This document shows, piece after piece, positions 1-8,588 of a DNA stretch of 49,575 nucleotides. The position numbers were made by a program, and so were the translations under genes. A model generated the notes under the pieces. That model saw only the letters and a program-made list of their open reading frames with translations. It searched no databases and was not told the origin of the DNA. The stretch is from the NCBI GenBank assembly GCA_902611475.1, contig CACLZW010000010.1, positions 1 to 49,575 of the forward strand. The letters are read 5' to 3'. Each line of letters begins with the position of its first letter. The first letter of the stretch is position 1. This DNA is from an uncultured Alphaproteobacteria bacterium. Its GTDB lineage: Bacteria > Pseudomonadota > Alphaproteobacteria > Rhodobacterales > Rhodobacteraceae.

Positions 1-491
1 ATCAAGCTAAATCGATCTACTAGCATGGAGCCATCTATGCCTTGTAATTCTATTGTTAATCTATTGCCACCGAGGAGTAATGATATATCGTCTTTCATAA
101 GGCCGTTTATTATAGCATGCTTACTTCTAGAGTTTTCATTAGAGCTCAAAGCCATTAGCCCAAATACCTTTCTATTATCAATATTCATAGATCCAGAAAT
201 ATTGATTTTCAATGGGTAGTCAGAGAAATATGACATTGAATAGTCTGTATTATTTTTATTTACAGACAAATAAATAAATGAGTTTTGCCTATTTTTTCCT
301 AAAACCTCTCGGGAATTAAAATATGAGGCTGTTCTTTTTGCTTTTGAGGCAAGAAAACATTCATTAGCAACAGACGAGTAAACAGCCCAGTCACGATACT
401 TTTTTTTGACAAAGAAATCTTGCCCAATTGCGTGCTGTGCAAAGAAATAGATAGATAGGCCCAAAATTATTGGAAAGAATTTAAGTTTCAT
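1..491 (-). CDS. IalB-like periplasmic protein (3' end outside window)
   Basis: The minus strand is open from an ATG at 491 to the left edge, giving 163 residues with no stop. The start is preceded by AAGGAT at good spacing. Residues 1-23 form a signal peptide ending near HAIGQ. The mature part has the pattern DWAVYSS...NECFLASKA near residues 34-50, a later F-L strand region, and a stretch ending in VDRFSL. This matches the short invasion-associated locus B (IalB)-like periplasmic family common in Rhodobacteraceae, whose members end shortly after this point with a final Cys. The function is unknown; despite the name nothing here suggests pathogenicity. The family call is from memory of the pattern, not from a search. 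The C-terminus lies outside the window. Confidence 0.7.
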   Translation of the reverse strand, partial: MKLKFFPIILGLSIYFFAQHAIGQDFFVKKKYRDWAVYSSVANECFLASKAKRTASYFNSREVLGKNRQNSFIYLSVNKNNTDYSMSYFSDYPLKINISGSMNIDNRKVFGLMALSSNENSRSKHAIINGLMKDDISLLLGGNRLTIELQGIDGSMLVDRFSL

Positions 492-499
492 AATATCCT

Positions 500-528
500 T
501 TTAATATAAACAACTTGGAATTTATACT
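500..528 (+). promoter_or_regulatory. Weak candidate promoter of the sirtuin-like gene
   Basis: TATACT at 523-528 resembles a -10 box, with a poor -35 (TTTAAT, 500-505) 17 bases upstream. It would start transcription only about six bases before the ATG at 541, and no Shine-Dalgarno sequence is visible, so the mRNA could be almost leaderless. This is inference only. Confidence 0.3.
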
Positions 529-540
529 AAAATAAAAAAA

Positions 541-1311
541 ATGGGAACTCTATATATAACTGGAGCAGGTGTAAGTTCTGATAGTGGCATTCCTACTTTT
601 CGTGGTACTGATGGCTTTTGGACTATTGGTAGTGAAAACTATACACCTCAGGAAATGGCAACTAGATATATGTATTTAAATAATCCCGAACAGTTCCTGT
701 TATGGTATTTTAAACGGTTTGCGAAATATAGAAATGCTCAGCCTAACGAAGTTCACCGATGGCTTGCAGATAAGAATCTGATTACACAAAACATTGATGG
801 CTTGGACGGAAAGGCTGGTAATACGAGTTACATTCCGATACACGGTCGCCTAGATAAAGTCACCGTTTTTGCAGAAGAAGGTAAAGAGTCTTTGGTAATT
901 GATGCTCCTTGGGAGGAAATATCTCGTCTTGGGTTCACTCATGATAATGACCCAAAGTCTGATGACTCTTTGATTAAAACATTGCTAGAGTATTTTAAAG
1001 TAGAAAAAGACAAACAACAAAAGTATCATCCTGCTCTGGGTTATTCGCTAAAGCCGTTCGTACTTTTGTTTGATGAAATTTATACAGATTTATACAGGAT
1101 AGGTGAGGCTCAACAAAGAATGATTAAAGCAAACAAAATTGTTTTTATGGGAACTTCCTTCAGCGTCAACATAACATCAATAGCGCTTAGAATAGCAGCG
1201 TCCAACTCAATAGATATTGAAATAGTAGACCCAAATCCAATCGATATTGGCTATAAACATGCTGCCTATTTTGAAATGTCGGCGTTGGAATACGTCGAAA
1301 GTTTTTTATAA
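541..1311 (+). CDS. Sirtuin-like (Sir2 family) protein lacking the zinc site
   Basis: A 256-residue protein of the Sir2 fold. The NAD-binding signature GAGVSSDSGIPTFRG spans residues 8-22, TQNIDGL 82-88, the catalytic-type IHG is at 100-102, and the GTS motif is at 204-206 with an acidic IVDPNP strand after it. These are the residues known to bind NAD and act as general base in sirtuins. However, the protein contains no cysteine at all, so the four-Cys zinc module normally found between HG and the VxFGE-like strand (here KPFVLLFDE, 171-179) is replaced by about 70 unrelated residues. NAD-dependent deacylation or ADP-ribosyl chemistry is plausible but unproven. It is convergent with msrQ, overlapping its 3' end by 46 bases. 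No SD is seen before the ATG. Confidence 0.8.
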   Translation: MGTLYITGAGVSSDSGIPTFRGTDGFWTIGSENYTPQEMATRYMYLNNPEQFLLWYFKRFAKYRNAQPNEVHRWLADKNLITQNIDGLDGKAGNTSYIPIHGRLDKVTVFAEEGKESLVIDAPWEEISRLGFTHDNDPKSDDSLIKTLLEYFKVEKDKQQKYHPALGYSLKPFVLLFDEIYTDLYRIGEAQQRMIKANKIVFMGTSFSVNITSIALRIAASNSIDIEIVDPNPIDIGYKHAAYFEMSALEYVESFL

Positions 1312-1895
1312 AGCTTAGTGCTTTTTATCTTTAGAATGAGAATAAGAATTGTTATGCCTGTGTAAAAATATAACTCTCCTGTCCAAGTTTTGGACATTAA
1401 AATGAAATGAAAAATTGATAGTATTATTGCTATATAGACAAAGCTGTGGATCTTATTCCATGTCTTGATATTTAATTTACGAAGCGCAAAATTATTCGAC
1501 GTGAGCGCCAATGGTATCAAAGTTATAAAAGCAAAAAAGCCTGCAATTATATAGTATCTTTTTTGTAAGTCAGATAACAATATATCTATCGAGAGACCGA
1601 TATCGAGGAAAAAATATACACAAATGTGGGAAACGATGTAATAAAATGAAACCAATCCAATGCAACGTCTATACCTCACTAAATTAATCTTCACATATTT
1701 AAAAAGTGGTGAAATTGAAAGAGTTACTAGTAAAAATATAAGCCCAAGTTCTCCATATTTGTGCTCTAAAAACCGCAGAGGGTCGGGACCCAGCTGATTA
1801 ACTATTCCCCAATAAAAATATAGGGGTATTGGGATAAGTAAAATACAATATAACAATGAAACGGGTAGAGACTTAAATAAAATGCTAGACGTCAT
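1266..1895 (-). CDS. msrQ: MsrQ, haem-binding membrane subunit of MsrPQ
   Basis: This is a 209-residue polytopic membrane protein with about six hydrophobic segments. It matches the YedZ/MsrQ family of the ferric reductase-like transmembrane superfamily. It carries His residues in the helices around SHICVYFF and near KIHSFVYI and IFHFILM that would ligate b-type haem. In the known system MsrQ passes electrons from the inner-membrane quinone pool or a flavin reductase to the periplasmic molybdoenzyme MsrP, which repairs methionine sulfoxide in oxidised envelope proteins. It begins four bases after the msrP stop, so the two are co-translated. The 3' end overlaps the convergent sirtuin-like gene by 46 bases. 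The length is usual for the family. Confidence 0.88.
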   Translation of the reverse strand: MTSSILFKSLPVSLLYCILLIPIPLYFYWGIVNQLGPDPLRFLEHKYGELGLIFLLVTLSISPLFKYVKINLVRYRRCIGLVSFYYIVSHICVYFFLDIGLSIDILLSDLQKRYYIIAGFFAFITLIPLALTSNNFALRKLNIKTWNKIHSFVYIAIILSIFHFILMSKTWTGELYFYTGITILILILKIKSTKLYKKLSTYSNADISK

Positions 1896-1899
1896 TATT

Positions 1900-2799
1900 T
1901 TAGTAGTATTTCTTTAGATCCATACCTTTGTAAAGATCTCCGACTTCTTCAATATACCCATTAAACAGCTCAGTTTTTCGTCTTTCACCGAAAAGGCCTT
2001 CACCTATTACTCTTTCAGTTGCTTGCGACCATCGAGGATGATCAACATTTGGGTTTACATTAGAATAGAAGCCATATTCCCTAGGGTTTTCTGAACTCCA
2101 TGTAGTGTAGGGTTGCTCTTTCGTAAATGAAATTTTAGTGATTGATTTTATTGATTTAAAGCCATATTTCCATGGTACCACAAGCCGGAACGGAGCACCA
2201 TTTTGGTTTGGTAACTCTTTGCCGTATAAACCAGTAGCAATAAAAGTAAGTGGGTGTAAAGCTTCTTCTATAGTCAAGCCTTCGCGGTAAGGCCAATCCA
2301 AAGTTGCACGCTTTTGCCCTCTCATTTCCGTAGGTCTATAAACAGTCTCAAAGGCCACGAATTTAGCGTTATTATCTAATTCGAGTTCATTAATTAGGTC
2401 ACGCAAAGGGAATCCCATCCAAGGTATAACCATTGACCAGCCTTCTACGCAACGCAATCTATAAATTCTTTCCCGTATCGCTTTTCCTTTAAGAATTTCC
2501 GCTAAATCAAATTTTTTCTTATTTTGAGAAACTCCCTCAAATGTAATTTCCCAAGGATCAGTTGTTAAACTTTGCGCGTATTTCGCAGGATCAGTTTTTG
2601 ATGTGCCAAATTCATAAAAATTGTTATAGTTTGTTATCTCTTCAATGGTATTTGGCTTTGCATTAGTAGAATAACTTTTTTTCGCCAATGTAGGGGTAGG
2701 AACAAAAGCTAGCGAGGCAAGGCCTAGCGCTTCGACAAATTTTCGACGATTTAAATAAAAATTATAAGGCGTTACGTCGCTATACTTTAAAATCTTCAA
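1900..2799 (-). CDS. msrP: MsrP, periplasmic molybdopterin methionine sulfoxide reductase
   Basis: A 299-residue protein of the YedY/MsrP family (sulfite oxidase fold). The N-terminus carries a twin-arginine signal (NRRKFVEAL, residues 17-25, followed by a hydrophobic stretch), as expected for a folded molybdenum-cofactor enzyme exported by Tat. The molybdenum-ligating Cys is C117 in RLRCVEGW, followed by WMGFPL. The C-terminus holds the family's NPNVDHPRWSQA and ERVIG segments. It reduces methionine sulfoxide in periplasmic proteins using electrons from MsrQ, encoded directly downstream. It is read away from the gene at 2882; the 82-base gap between them should hold both promoters. Confidence 0.93.
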   Translation of the reverse strand: MKILKYSDVTPYNFYLNRRKFVEALGLASLAFVPTPTLAKKSYSTNAKPNTIEEITNYNNFYEFGTSKTDPAKYAQSLTTDPWEITFEGVSQNKKKFDLAEILKGKAIRERIYRLRCVEGWSMVIPWMGFPLRDLINELELDNNAKFVAFETVYRPTEMRGQKRATLDWPYREGLTIEEALHPLTFIATGLYGKELPNQNGAPFRLVVPWKYGFKSIKSITKISFTKEQPYTTWSSENPREYGFYSNVNPNVDHPRWSQATERVIGEGLFGERRKTELFNGYIEEVGDLYKGMDLKKYY

Positions 2800-2818
2800 A
2801 ATATATGATCCTATGATA

Positions 2819-2847
2819 TTGACAACTTAATTCATCATGGTAGTTCT
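2819..2847 (+). promoter_or_regulatory. Candidate promoter for the gene at 2882
   Basis: A consensus -35 hexamer TTGACA lies at 2819-2824, with only a weak -10 region (TAGTTC at 2841-2846, 16-base spacer). It sits in the divergent gap between msrP and the unrecognised membrane protein and would give a leader of about 30 bases. Confidence 0.3.
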
Positions 2848-2881
2848 ATTCATATAGAAGGCAATAGTTATTCAAATTTTA

Positions 2882-3706
2882 ATGACAAGCTTTTATCAAT
2901 TTCTTATTTGGTTCTTTACTATAGTTAGCTTAATCGCTTTAATGTACGGTGTTATGAGTGCTGATATAACATTCATTGGGTTATTTATTTGTACGCTTAT
3001 TATATCAGTTATTTTTTACAGGCTGAACGAAACCTCACCTACGGATGTTGCTCAAGAGCCACAAGTAAAAGATTTTGCGCAGGACGCTATTGATAACGAT
3101 AACATTGAGATATCTGAAGCCATTGAAACTCTAAAGCAAGAACAAACAAAAATACTGTCTATATTTAAAAAAGATATTTACTCAAAACAAGATCTATCGA
3201 GCATGTTGGACATAAAGAAAAACATCGTATCTGATTTTGTTTCATCGCTATCTTTGAATTTTGAAATGGTTTCTAAGCAAGAGTTGAAAGACATTATTTT
3301 GAAATTAATGAATGATTTAATTGAGAAAAATTCAAATCATTTGTTTGAGCCCTCTTTCTTTCCTCAAGAAGAGTCTAGATATGCCAGTTGGGTAAAGCGA
3401 TCGTTAATTCTTTTAGGCTGGAAAATAAGAGCACGGGAGGACAGGGCAAAAAGATTATTCGATATTTTCGAAAAGATTGGAATGATTGCTGGGGTTCTCG
3501 TTTTTTCACACACCAAGAAAGCTAATATAGATATGAAGCAGTATGAGCAATATATACAAAATGGTGAAATTGATTTTTTGGTTTTGATAACCCAAGATTT
3601 TAAAGATAGTAACAAAGCGCAATTATCGAATAGGATCGTTATCATTAATCATCATGATTTGCCTAAATTACATTCAACGCTAAAAAATTTATCAACTATC
3701 AAATAA
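2882..3706 (+). CDS. Unrecognised membrane protein with possible nuclease-like C-terminal domain
   Basis: I do not recognise this 274-residue protein. Residues 5-25 and 27-47 are two strongly hydrophobic segments forming an N-terminal hairpin anchor. Residues 60-155 are charged and probably helical, including a Lys/Glu-rich stretch around 80-100 that could be a coiled coil. Residues 165-265 look like a small alpha/beta domain: SWVKRSLILLGWKI, then FLVLITQDF (232-240) and NRIVIINHHDLPKL (250-263). The last two segments resemble the 'ITT-x-F ... IVLIDG-x-x-L' ending of Mrr-type restriction endonuclease domains, but the D-ExK catalytic core is not obvious, so a degenerate domain or chance similarity is possible. 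A 74-residue gene follows 45 bases downstream. Start: first ATG, without a clear SD. Confidence 0.6.
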   Translation: MTSFYQFLIWFFTIVSLIALMYGVMSADITFIGLFICTLIISVIFYRLNETSPTDVAQEPQVKDFAQDAIDNDNIEISEAIETLKQEQTKILSIFKKDIYSKQDLSSMLDIKKNIVSDFVSSLSLNFEMVSKQELKDIILKLMNDLIEKNSNHLFEPSFFPQEESRYASWVKRSLILLGWKIRAREDRAKRLFDIFEKIGMIAGVLVFSHTKKANIDMKQYEQYIQNGEIDFLVLITQDFKDSNKAQLSNRIVIINHHDLPKLHSTLKNLSTIK

Positions 3707-3751
3707 TTGGTCTGATCCTTGCAATAACAAAAAGAATAAAAGGAAAATGAC

Positions 3752-3976
3752 ATGTTAGATGAAGAATTGAATGAAACCGCAGTAAAAGCAAAAGCTATTG
3801 CTGAGATTGTAGAAATAGCCTTGAATAATTTAATGAAGGTTGACCTTTCTCGTGAAGAGGCTTTGGCGGGCATCCTTAGTCAAATAGCAATTCAGGTTGA
3901 CAAAAAAGATCTAGAGTTTGCTTTGGATTTGAATAAAAAGTACCATAAATCTTTTTTAGAAAACGTAAAAAAATAA
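3752..3976 (+). CDS. Small hypothetical protein (74 aa)
   Basis: This short protein has a good ribosome binding site (AAAAGGAAAATGAC before the ATG) and is acidic then basic, predicted all-helical, without membrane segments or Cys. The 5' half (LNETAVKAKAIAEIVEIALNN) looks like an amphipathic helix, and the middle (LSREEALAGILSQIAIQ) like a second. No family is recognised. It lies 45 bases after the unrecognised membrane protein and 54 bases before ccmF on the same strand, and is probably co-transcribed with the former. The strong SD and typical codon use make it a real gene. Confidence 0.6.
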   Translation: MLDEELNETAVKAKAIAEIVEIALNNLMKVDLSREEALAGILSQIAIQVDKKDLEFALDLNKKYHKSFLENVKK

Positions 3977-4030
3977 TTAAAAAGAATTAGGTTGCTTTTT
4001 TAAAAATAAGCCTTAATTGGTTTATCAATT

Positions 4031-5965
4031 ATGGTCAGTGAATTAGGGCATTTTCTTTTAATATCTGCGTTCTGTCTTAACCTCGGTTTGATAGCTAACA
4101 GTATTTCTTCTAGGTCTGTTCTGACAGGATATGTAAGCTTTTTTAATAGACTTGAAAGCCTACTATTCATCTTATTAGCCATCTCTTTTTTGTTGTTGAT
4201 CGTAAGCTTTATCAACTCTGACTTCTCGGTAAAGCTGGTTGCGAACAATTCACACGCGCTAAAGCCCATTTTGTATAAAATCGCAGGAGCTTGGGGCAAC
4301 CACGAAGGTTCTATGTTACTATGGGTGCTAATTCTTTCCGTATATTTATTTTTATTTCAGGCTAGCTCACGTGATTATCCAAATGTCTTAGTTAGAAACG
4401 TAATTTTTGTTCAATTATCGACAATAGCCCTTTTTTTATTTTATCTTTTAGTTTTATCAAATCCATTCGAGAGACTTGAATTTCCGCCTTTGAACGGTCA
4501 AGACCTTAATCCAATTTTACAAGATGTCCTCCTCGTAGCACACCCCCCAATTTTGTATCTTGGATATTTAGGCCTTTCAATTCCCTTCTCTATAGCAGTA
4601 GGATTTTTATTAACAAATGACCGGAATTTAAATATCGTTAGTCTTTTAAGATTTTGGTCTTTAGTTCCTTTTGTTTTCTTGACACTTGGAATTTTATTAG
4701 GAAGTATATGGGCCTATTATGAGCTAGGTTGGGGAGGTTGGTGGTTCTGGGACCCAGTAGAAAATGTCTCTTTACTTCCTTGGTTGATAAACCTTGCTTT
4801 AATTCACAGTGTTTTAATACTTGAAAGAAGAAACTCTCTATTAAATTGGACAATTCTATTGTCGATTATGGGATTTTCTTTTTCGATGATTGGGACCTTC
4901 ATCGTTCGGTCTGGATTAATAACTTCTGTTCACGCCTTTGCAAATGATCCGTCAAGGGGATTATTTATTCTGCTGATAATATTTCTAGCAATTGCCTCAA
5001 GTTTGTTAATTTACATTACAAAAAGATCCAATCATACAAATTTTATGAAGCTAAACTTCGCTTCCAAAGAGCTTTGGATTATTGTGCAGAATTTGACGTT
5101 GTTAGTTATAACAACAATTGTATTTTTAGGCACTATTTGGCCTTTTATAATTGAGGCAATGTTCGGCGAACAAGTGTCAGTCGGCGAACCTTTTTATGAA
5201 GTCTCGCTCACACCTTTTGTGGTTATCTTTGCCTTTATGCTGCCTATCGTCAGCAAAATTCGTTGGAAGGGTAAAAATTTTAGTAATCTCAGAACAATAA
5301 TAGGACTAATTTTTATTTCTACAGCTTTGTCAGCTAGCGCATTCATATGGAAAGATTTTAAATTTTTGACATTTATAGGACTTTTTTTGTCTTCATGGGT
5401 TTGTTTAGGCAGTATTTTAGAATTTACCTCTTCTTTTAAATCCCGACTTAACTTCATCGATAGCTTAAAGCGCTTACTTATATTTAATTCGAGGTTGATT
5501 GGACGGACTTGTGCTCACTTTGGCTTTGGATTACTTATTTTTGGAGTCACTGCAGTTACGAGTTGGGAAACAGAGGATATTCGAAATGTTGAAGTAGGAG
5601 AGAGTTACTATGTCCAATCATACCAAATCGTATTCAAAGGTATTGATTATTCAGTAGAAAGAAACTTTAAGAAAGTCTCAGGTTCATTTGAGGTGTTAAA
5701 AAATAACGAGCTTGTTGGTACATTATTGCCAGAAAAAAGACTATACCCTTCACGTAATGAAGTTACAACTGAAGCATCTATAAAGCCGACGCTTTCTAAT
5801 GATTTTTATATGGTTCTTGGAAATAAGATCGATGAAAACGCTTGGGTGGTAAGAACGTACATTAAACCTTTCATATCTTTCATTTGGATTGGTGTGATAT
5901 TAATTGCTTTAGGTGGATTAGTTAGTCTACTATCTTTTACTAAGTATAAAAAATTCAAAGCATAA
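4031..5965 (+). CDS. ccmF: CcmF, cytochrome c haem lyase subunit
   Basis: A 644-residue polytopic membrane protein with more than ten hydrophobic segments. The tryptophan-rich WWD signature (WGGWWFWDPVENVSLLPWL) is at about residues 234-252. Conserved His motifs for haem handling are visible: WGNHEGSM (89-96), LVAHPPILYLG (168-178), and VHAFANDPSRG further on. In System I cytochrome c biogenesis CcmF takes haem from holo-CcmE and attaches it to apocytochrome c in the periplasm, together with CcmH and CcmI. ccmH follows nine bases after the stop. Length is normal for the family. The other ccm genes (ccmABCDE, ccmG, ccmI) are not in this window. The ATG lacks a clear SD. Confidence 0.96.
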   Translation: MVSELGHFLLISAFCLNLGLIANSISSRSVLTGYVSFFNRLESLLFILLAISFLLLIVSFINSDFSVKLVANNSHALKPILYKIAGAWGNHEGSMLLWVLILSVYLFLFQASSRDYPNVLVRNVIFVQLSTIALFLFYLLVLSNPFERLEFPPLNGQDLNPILQDVLLVAHPPILYLGYLGLSIPFSIAVGFLLTNDRNLNIVSLLRFWSLVPFVFLTLGILLGSIWAYYELGWGGWWFWDPVENVSLLPWLINLALIHSVLILERRNSLLNWTILLSIMGFSFSMIGTFIVRSGLITSVHAFANDPSRGLFILLIIFLAIASSLLIYITKRSNHTNFMKLNFASKELWIIVQNLTLLVITTIVFLGTIWPFIIEAMFGEQVSVGEPFYEVSLTPFVVIFAFMLPIVSKIRWKGKNFSNLRTIIGLIFISTALSASAFIWKDFKFLTFIGLFLSSWVCLGSILEFTSSFKSRLNFIDSLKRLLIFNSRLIGRTCAHFGFGLLIFGVTAVTSWETEDIRNVEVGESYYVQSYQIVFKGIDYSVERNFKKVSGSFEVLKNNELVGTLLPEKRLYPSRNEVTTEASIKPTLSNDFYMVLGNKIDENAWVVRTYIKPFISFIWIGVILIALGGLVSLLSFTKYKKFKA

Positions 5966-5974
5966 AGCTATAAA

Positions 5975-6370
5975 TTGGCGCGTTTTTACTATATTTTTCT
6001 TATTTTTTTTTTAGCCTCAAGAGCTTTCGCTGTTGAGCCATCTGAAATTTTAAATGATGCAAAGTTAGAGGATAGAGCTAGAAACTTGAGTTCGAACATC
6101 CGTTGTCTAGTATGTCAGAATGAAACCATAGATAGCTCTGAATCAGAGTTTGCTAAAGATCTTCGCTTTTTTATCCGAGAGCAGTTACTTGAAGGTCGCA
6201 CGGATGACGAGATTGAGAAATTTTTAGTATCAAAATACGGTACTTACATTCTATTTAAGCCTGTGTTTGCAAGCTATAATATTTTTTTATATCTCTTTGG
6301 TCCATTTGTTTTTATATTTAGTTTAATTATGATTTTATTTGTTTTTTTAAACTCAAAGAAAGGTAACTAA
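5975..6370 (+). CDS. ccmH: CcmH (CycL), cytochrome c maturation thiol reductase
   Basis: A 131-residue protein with an N-terminal signal peptide or anchor (residues 3-18, cleavage near AFAVEP) and a C-terminal membrane helix (about 105-126). The periplasmic domain has the family motif NIRCLVCQN with the redox CxxC pair C44/C47, followed by FIREQLLEGRTDDEI. CcmH keeps the CxxCH thiols of apocytochrome c reduced for haem attachment by CcmF, encoded just upstream. The start is a TTG nine bases after ccmF; no ATG lies upstream of the signal sequence. Short single-domain length matches the alphaproteobacterial CcmH without the fused TPR/CcmI part. Confidence 0.95.
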   Translation: MARFYYIFLIFFLASRAFAVEPSEILNDAKLEDRARNLSSNIRCLVCQNETIDSSESEFAKDLRFFIREQLLEGRTDDEIEKFLVSKYGTYILFKPVFASYNIFLYLFGPFVFIFSLIMILFVFLNSKKGN

Positions 6371-6374
6371 GCCT

Positions 6375-6677
6375 GTGATCAACAAAAAAAGTAAAATTTT
6401 TAAAGGCGATGTTTATTGTGATGAAAAAGGTTTGATCTTCGAGGCTTATAATATAGAAAATATTGATTCTAGCTCTTGTAGGGTTATTTTCTTTGATTGG
6501 CTTATTTCTCTGGATCAAAGCATTAATCAAGGTGAAGCTATTACTGAATTATTGAAAGCTTACTCGTCAAGGTTTCCCAACCACCCCATGACAGAACTAT
6601 TAGTGGAAGGACTAAAAAAAAATTGGGGAATAAGGCAGAGAAGAAGAGTTAAAAACTCAAAAGGAGCTATTTTATAA
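6375..6677 (+). CDS. Hypothetical protein (100 aa) downstream of ccmH
   Basis: Starts with GTG four bases after the ccmH stop, so it is probably co-translated with ccmFH. The protein is soluble, without signal peptide. The middle holds CRVIFFDWLISLDQ, then a helical stretch (EAITELLKAYSSRFP), the sequence NHPMTELLVEGL, and a basic tail (RQRRRVKN). I faintly recall similar 'FFDWLLSL ... HPMT' proteins in Rhodobacteraceae but know no function. The 3' end overlaps the convergent yaaA gene by 11 bases. Confidence 0.6.
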   Translation: MINKKSKIFKGDVYCDEKGLIFEAYNIENIDSSSCRVIFFDWLISLDQSINQGEAITELLKAYSSRFPNHPMTELLVEGLKKNWGIRQRRRVKNSKGAIL

Positions 6678-7428
6678 AAACCGGCCTTGATAAGGTGCTG
6701 AGTTTTTTGCAATATGTATAACCGTCTTCTGAAAATTCATTAATTTTTGTATAATCTTTAATTTTATTCTTGATTACATAATTTGCCATCATTCCTCTTG
6801 CCCTTTTTGAGAGCATACCAACTGTTTTCAATTCTCCATTTTTTTTTGTCTTAAATGTTGGGGTAACTAACTTGCAACCTAGCTTATTGAAATTGAGTAC
6901 CTTTGAATACTCTTCTGAAGCAAGATTAAGTATCCCGTTTTTCTCTTTCTCTATCCTTTCTTTTATGAATTCAAAGATTGGGTCCATCCAAAATTCATAG
7001 AGTGACTTGTATCCATTGAAGTCAATTTTTGTTCCCATCTCAAATCGATAGGGTTGAATTCCATCAAGAGGCTTTAGCACTCCGTATAGTCCAGAAATAA
7101 TTAATAAATTTTGCTGTGCAAAAAGCAAGTCATCTTGTTTAAAGGTTTCAGCTTTGAGACCAACATAAGTATCTCCTTTAAAAGTGTAAATTGCTTGTGT
7201 AATTGCATTTGAACTTGGTCTATTTTGAAATTTCTGAAATCGATCAAAGTTAAGCTGGGCCAAAGACGCACTTATTTTCATTTTATCAGTTAGATCTTTC
7301 TCACTTAATGATTTGGCGTAATCTACAAGTTCATTGAGTTTTTCAGGAAATTCACTTTTTGTTGTCTCAAACCCAAGGCTATTATTAGTTGGTGTAAGCT
7401 TTTTTGCAGGTGAAATAATTATTGTCAT
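6667..7428 (-). CDS. yaaA: YaaA (UPF0246/DUF328) peroxide stress response protein
   Basis: A 253-residue protein starting MTIIISPAKKL, the family N-terminus. Later hallmarks are ARLNFDRF-like SLAQLNFDRFQ, LYGVLKPLDGIQPYRFEMGTK and a C-terminal KRARGMMANYVI. In E. coli YaaA lowers intracellular free iron and DNA damage under peroxide stress; the fold is related to DNA-binding helix-hairpin-helix proteins. I chose the ATG at 7428 because the family starts with this sequence; an in-frame TTG at 7440, one base after the mnmA stop, would add four residues and is the alternative. It is the second gene of an mnmA-yaaA unit. Confidence 0.92.
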   Translation of the reverse strand: MTIIISPAKKLTPTNNSLGFETTKSEFPEKLNELVDYAKSLSEKDLTDKMKISASLAQLNFDRFQKFQNRPSSNAITQAIYTFKGDTYVGLKAETFKQDDLLFAQQNLLIISGLYGVLKPLDGIQPYRFEMGTKIDFNGYKSLYEFWMDPIFEFIKERIEKEKNGILNLASEEYSKVLNFNKLGCKLVTPTFKTKKNGELKTVGMLSKRARGMMANYVIKNKIKDYTKINEFSEDGYTYCKKLSTLSRPVFIK

Positions 7429-7441
7429 ATTAAAACCCAAT

Positions 7442-8566
7442 TCATTTTGTTATCCATCCTCCTCCCAAGATTCGTATTTTTTCTCTACAATAAAAAACAC
7501 AAGCCTGGCCAGGTGATATACCCTCTTCCTCATTAAAAAGGGTTACCAATGCTCTTTTATTTGGTAAAGGGCTAACGTCCGCCATTGTTGGTGTTCTTTG
7601 ATATCGAGTTTTAACAAGAACATTTTTTGTTGATCCAATAAGTTCATCAAAAGAGGTGTCATCTAGCCAATTAACATCATTAATATAAAATTTTGCTTGC
7701 CGGAGAGATTCTCTTGGGCCAATCATTATGGTATTTGTATTAGCGCATATGTCCAAGACAAACATTGGTTCTGACGCTTGAATACCTATGCCCTTTCTTT
7801 GCCCAACAGTATATTTTATTATTCCTTCATGTGTACCAACTACGTCTCCATCCAAATTAAGTATGTTTCCTGGAATAGATGCATTTGGCCTCAGTTTTTT
7901 AATTGCCTCAGAGTAAGATCCGTCTGGAACAAAACATATATCTTGACTTTCATTTTTCTCTGCGACCTTTAAGTTATATTTTCTGGCAAGATCTCGTGTT
8001 TCAGATTTTGATTTTATAGAACCTAGTGGAAATCTTAAAAATTTTAATTCCTCGGGAGTAACTGTAAATAAAAAATAGCTTTGATCTTTCTCTAGATTGC
8101 TGGCTGTATGAAGTTGAACAGTATTTTCTACTTCAACGCGTTTAACGTAATGCCCTGTCGCTAGGCAGTCTGCACTTAATTCTTTTGCCTTTGCAATTAG
8201 ATCTTTAAACTTTATTCTTTCGTTGCATCGAATGCAGGGAATGGGTGTTGTCCCACCCGAATAGCTACTTATAAAATCTTCTATTACCTTTTGTCGGAAT
8301 TCTTTCTCAAAATTGACTACGTAATGCGGAATACCAATTTCTGCCGCCGCTTTTTTTGCATCCATAATGTCTGTGCCTGCACAACACGTTTTGCTATTTT
8401 TATTAATTTTTTTGTAATCAAACAATTTCATGGTCAGACCAATTACATTAAAGCCTTTTCCTTTTAAAACAGCGGCCGCTACCGAACTATCCACACCACC
8501 AGACATAGCGACTACCACTCTAGTATCTTCTGGTCTTTTATTTATTCCTAATTCATTCACAGTCAT
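7442..8566 (-). CDS. mnmA: MnmA, tRNA-specific 2-thiouridylase
   Basis: This 374-residue enzyme adds sulfur to C2 of U34 in tRNA-Lys, -Glu and -Gln, taking persulfide sulfur delivered from a cysteine desulfurase. The ATP-pyrophosphatase loop [11 protein letters not shown] is at residues 20-30. The two catalytic cysteines are visible as C114 (PIPCIRCN) and C211 ([11 protein letters not shown]). The C-terminal barrel includes EPMFVLDI and ends in a GGGWI motif. The sulfur supply links it functionally to the cysteine desulfurases encoded at 25427 and 31177. It is read divergently from ligA across a 128-base gap. Confidence 0.97.
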   Translation of the reverse strand: MTVNELGINKRPEDTRVVVAMSGGVDSSVAAAVLKGKGFNVIGLTMKLFDYKKINKNSKTCCAGTDIMDAKKAAAEIGIPHYVVNFEKEFRQKVIEDFISSYSGGTTPIPCIRCNERIKFKDLIAKAKELSADCLATGHYVKRVEVENTVQLHTASNLEKDQSYFLFTVTPEELKFLRFPLGSIKSKSETRDLARKYNLKVAEKNESQDICFVPDGSYSEAIKKLRPNASIPGNILNLDGDVVGTHEGIIKYTVGQRKGIGIQASEPMFVLDICANTNTIMIGPRESLRQAKFYINDVNWLDDTSFDELIGSTKNVLVKTRYQRTPTMADVSPLPNKRALVTLFNEEEGISPGQACVFYCREKIRILGGGWITK

Positions 8567-8588
8567 GTCTCTAACCTAGATAAGATTG

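Noticed and set aside
25-219. Plus-strand 64-codon open frame at the left edge
   Set aside because: It is antisense to the IalB-like gene, which has a signal peptide, SD and family pattern; the plus frame has no SD or recognisable sequence.
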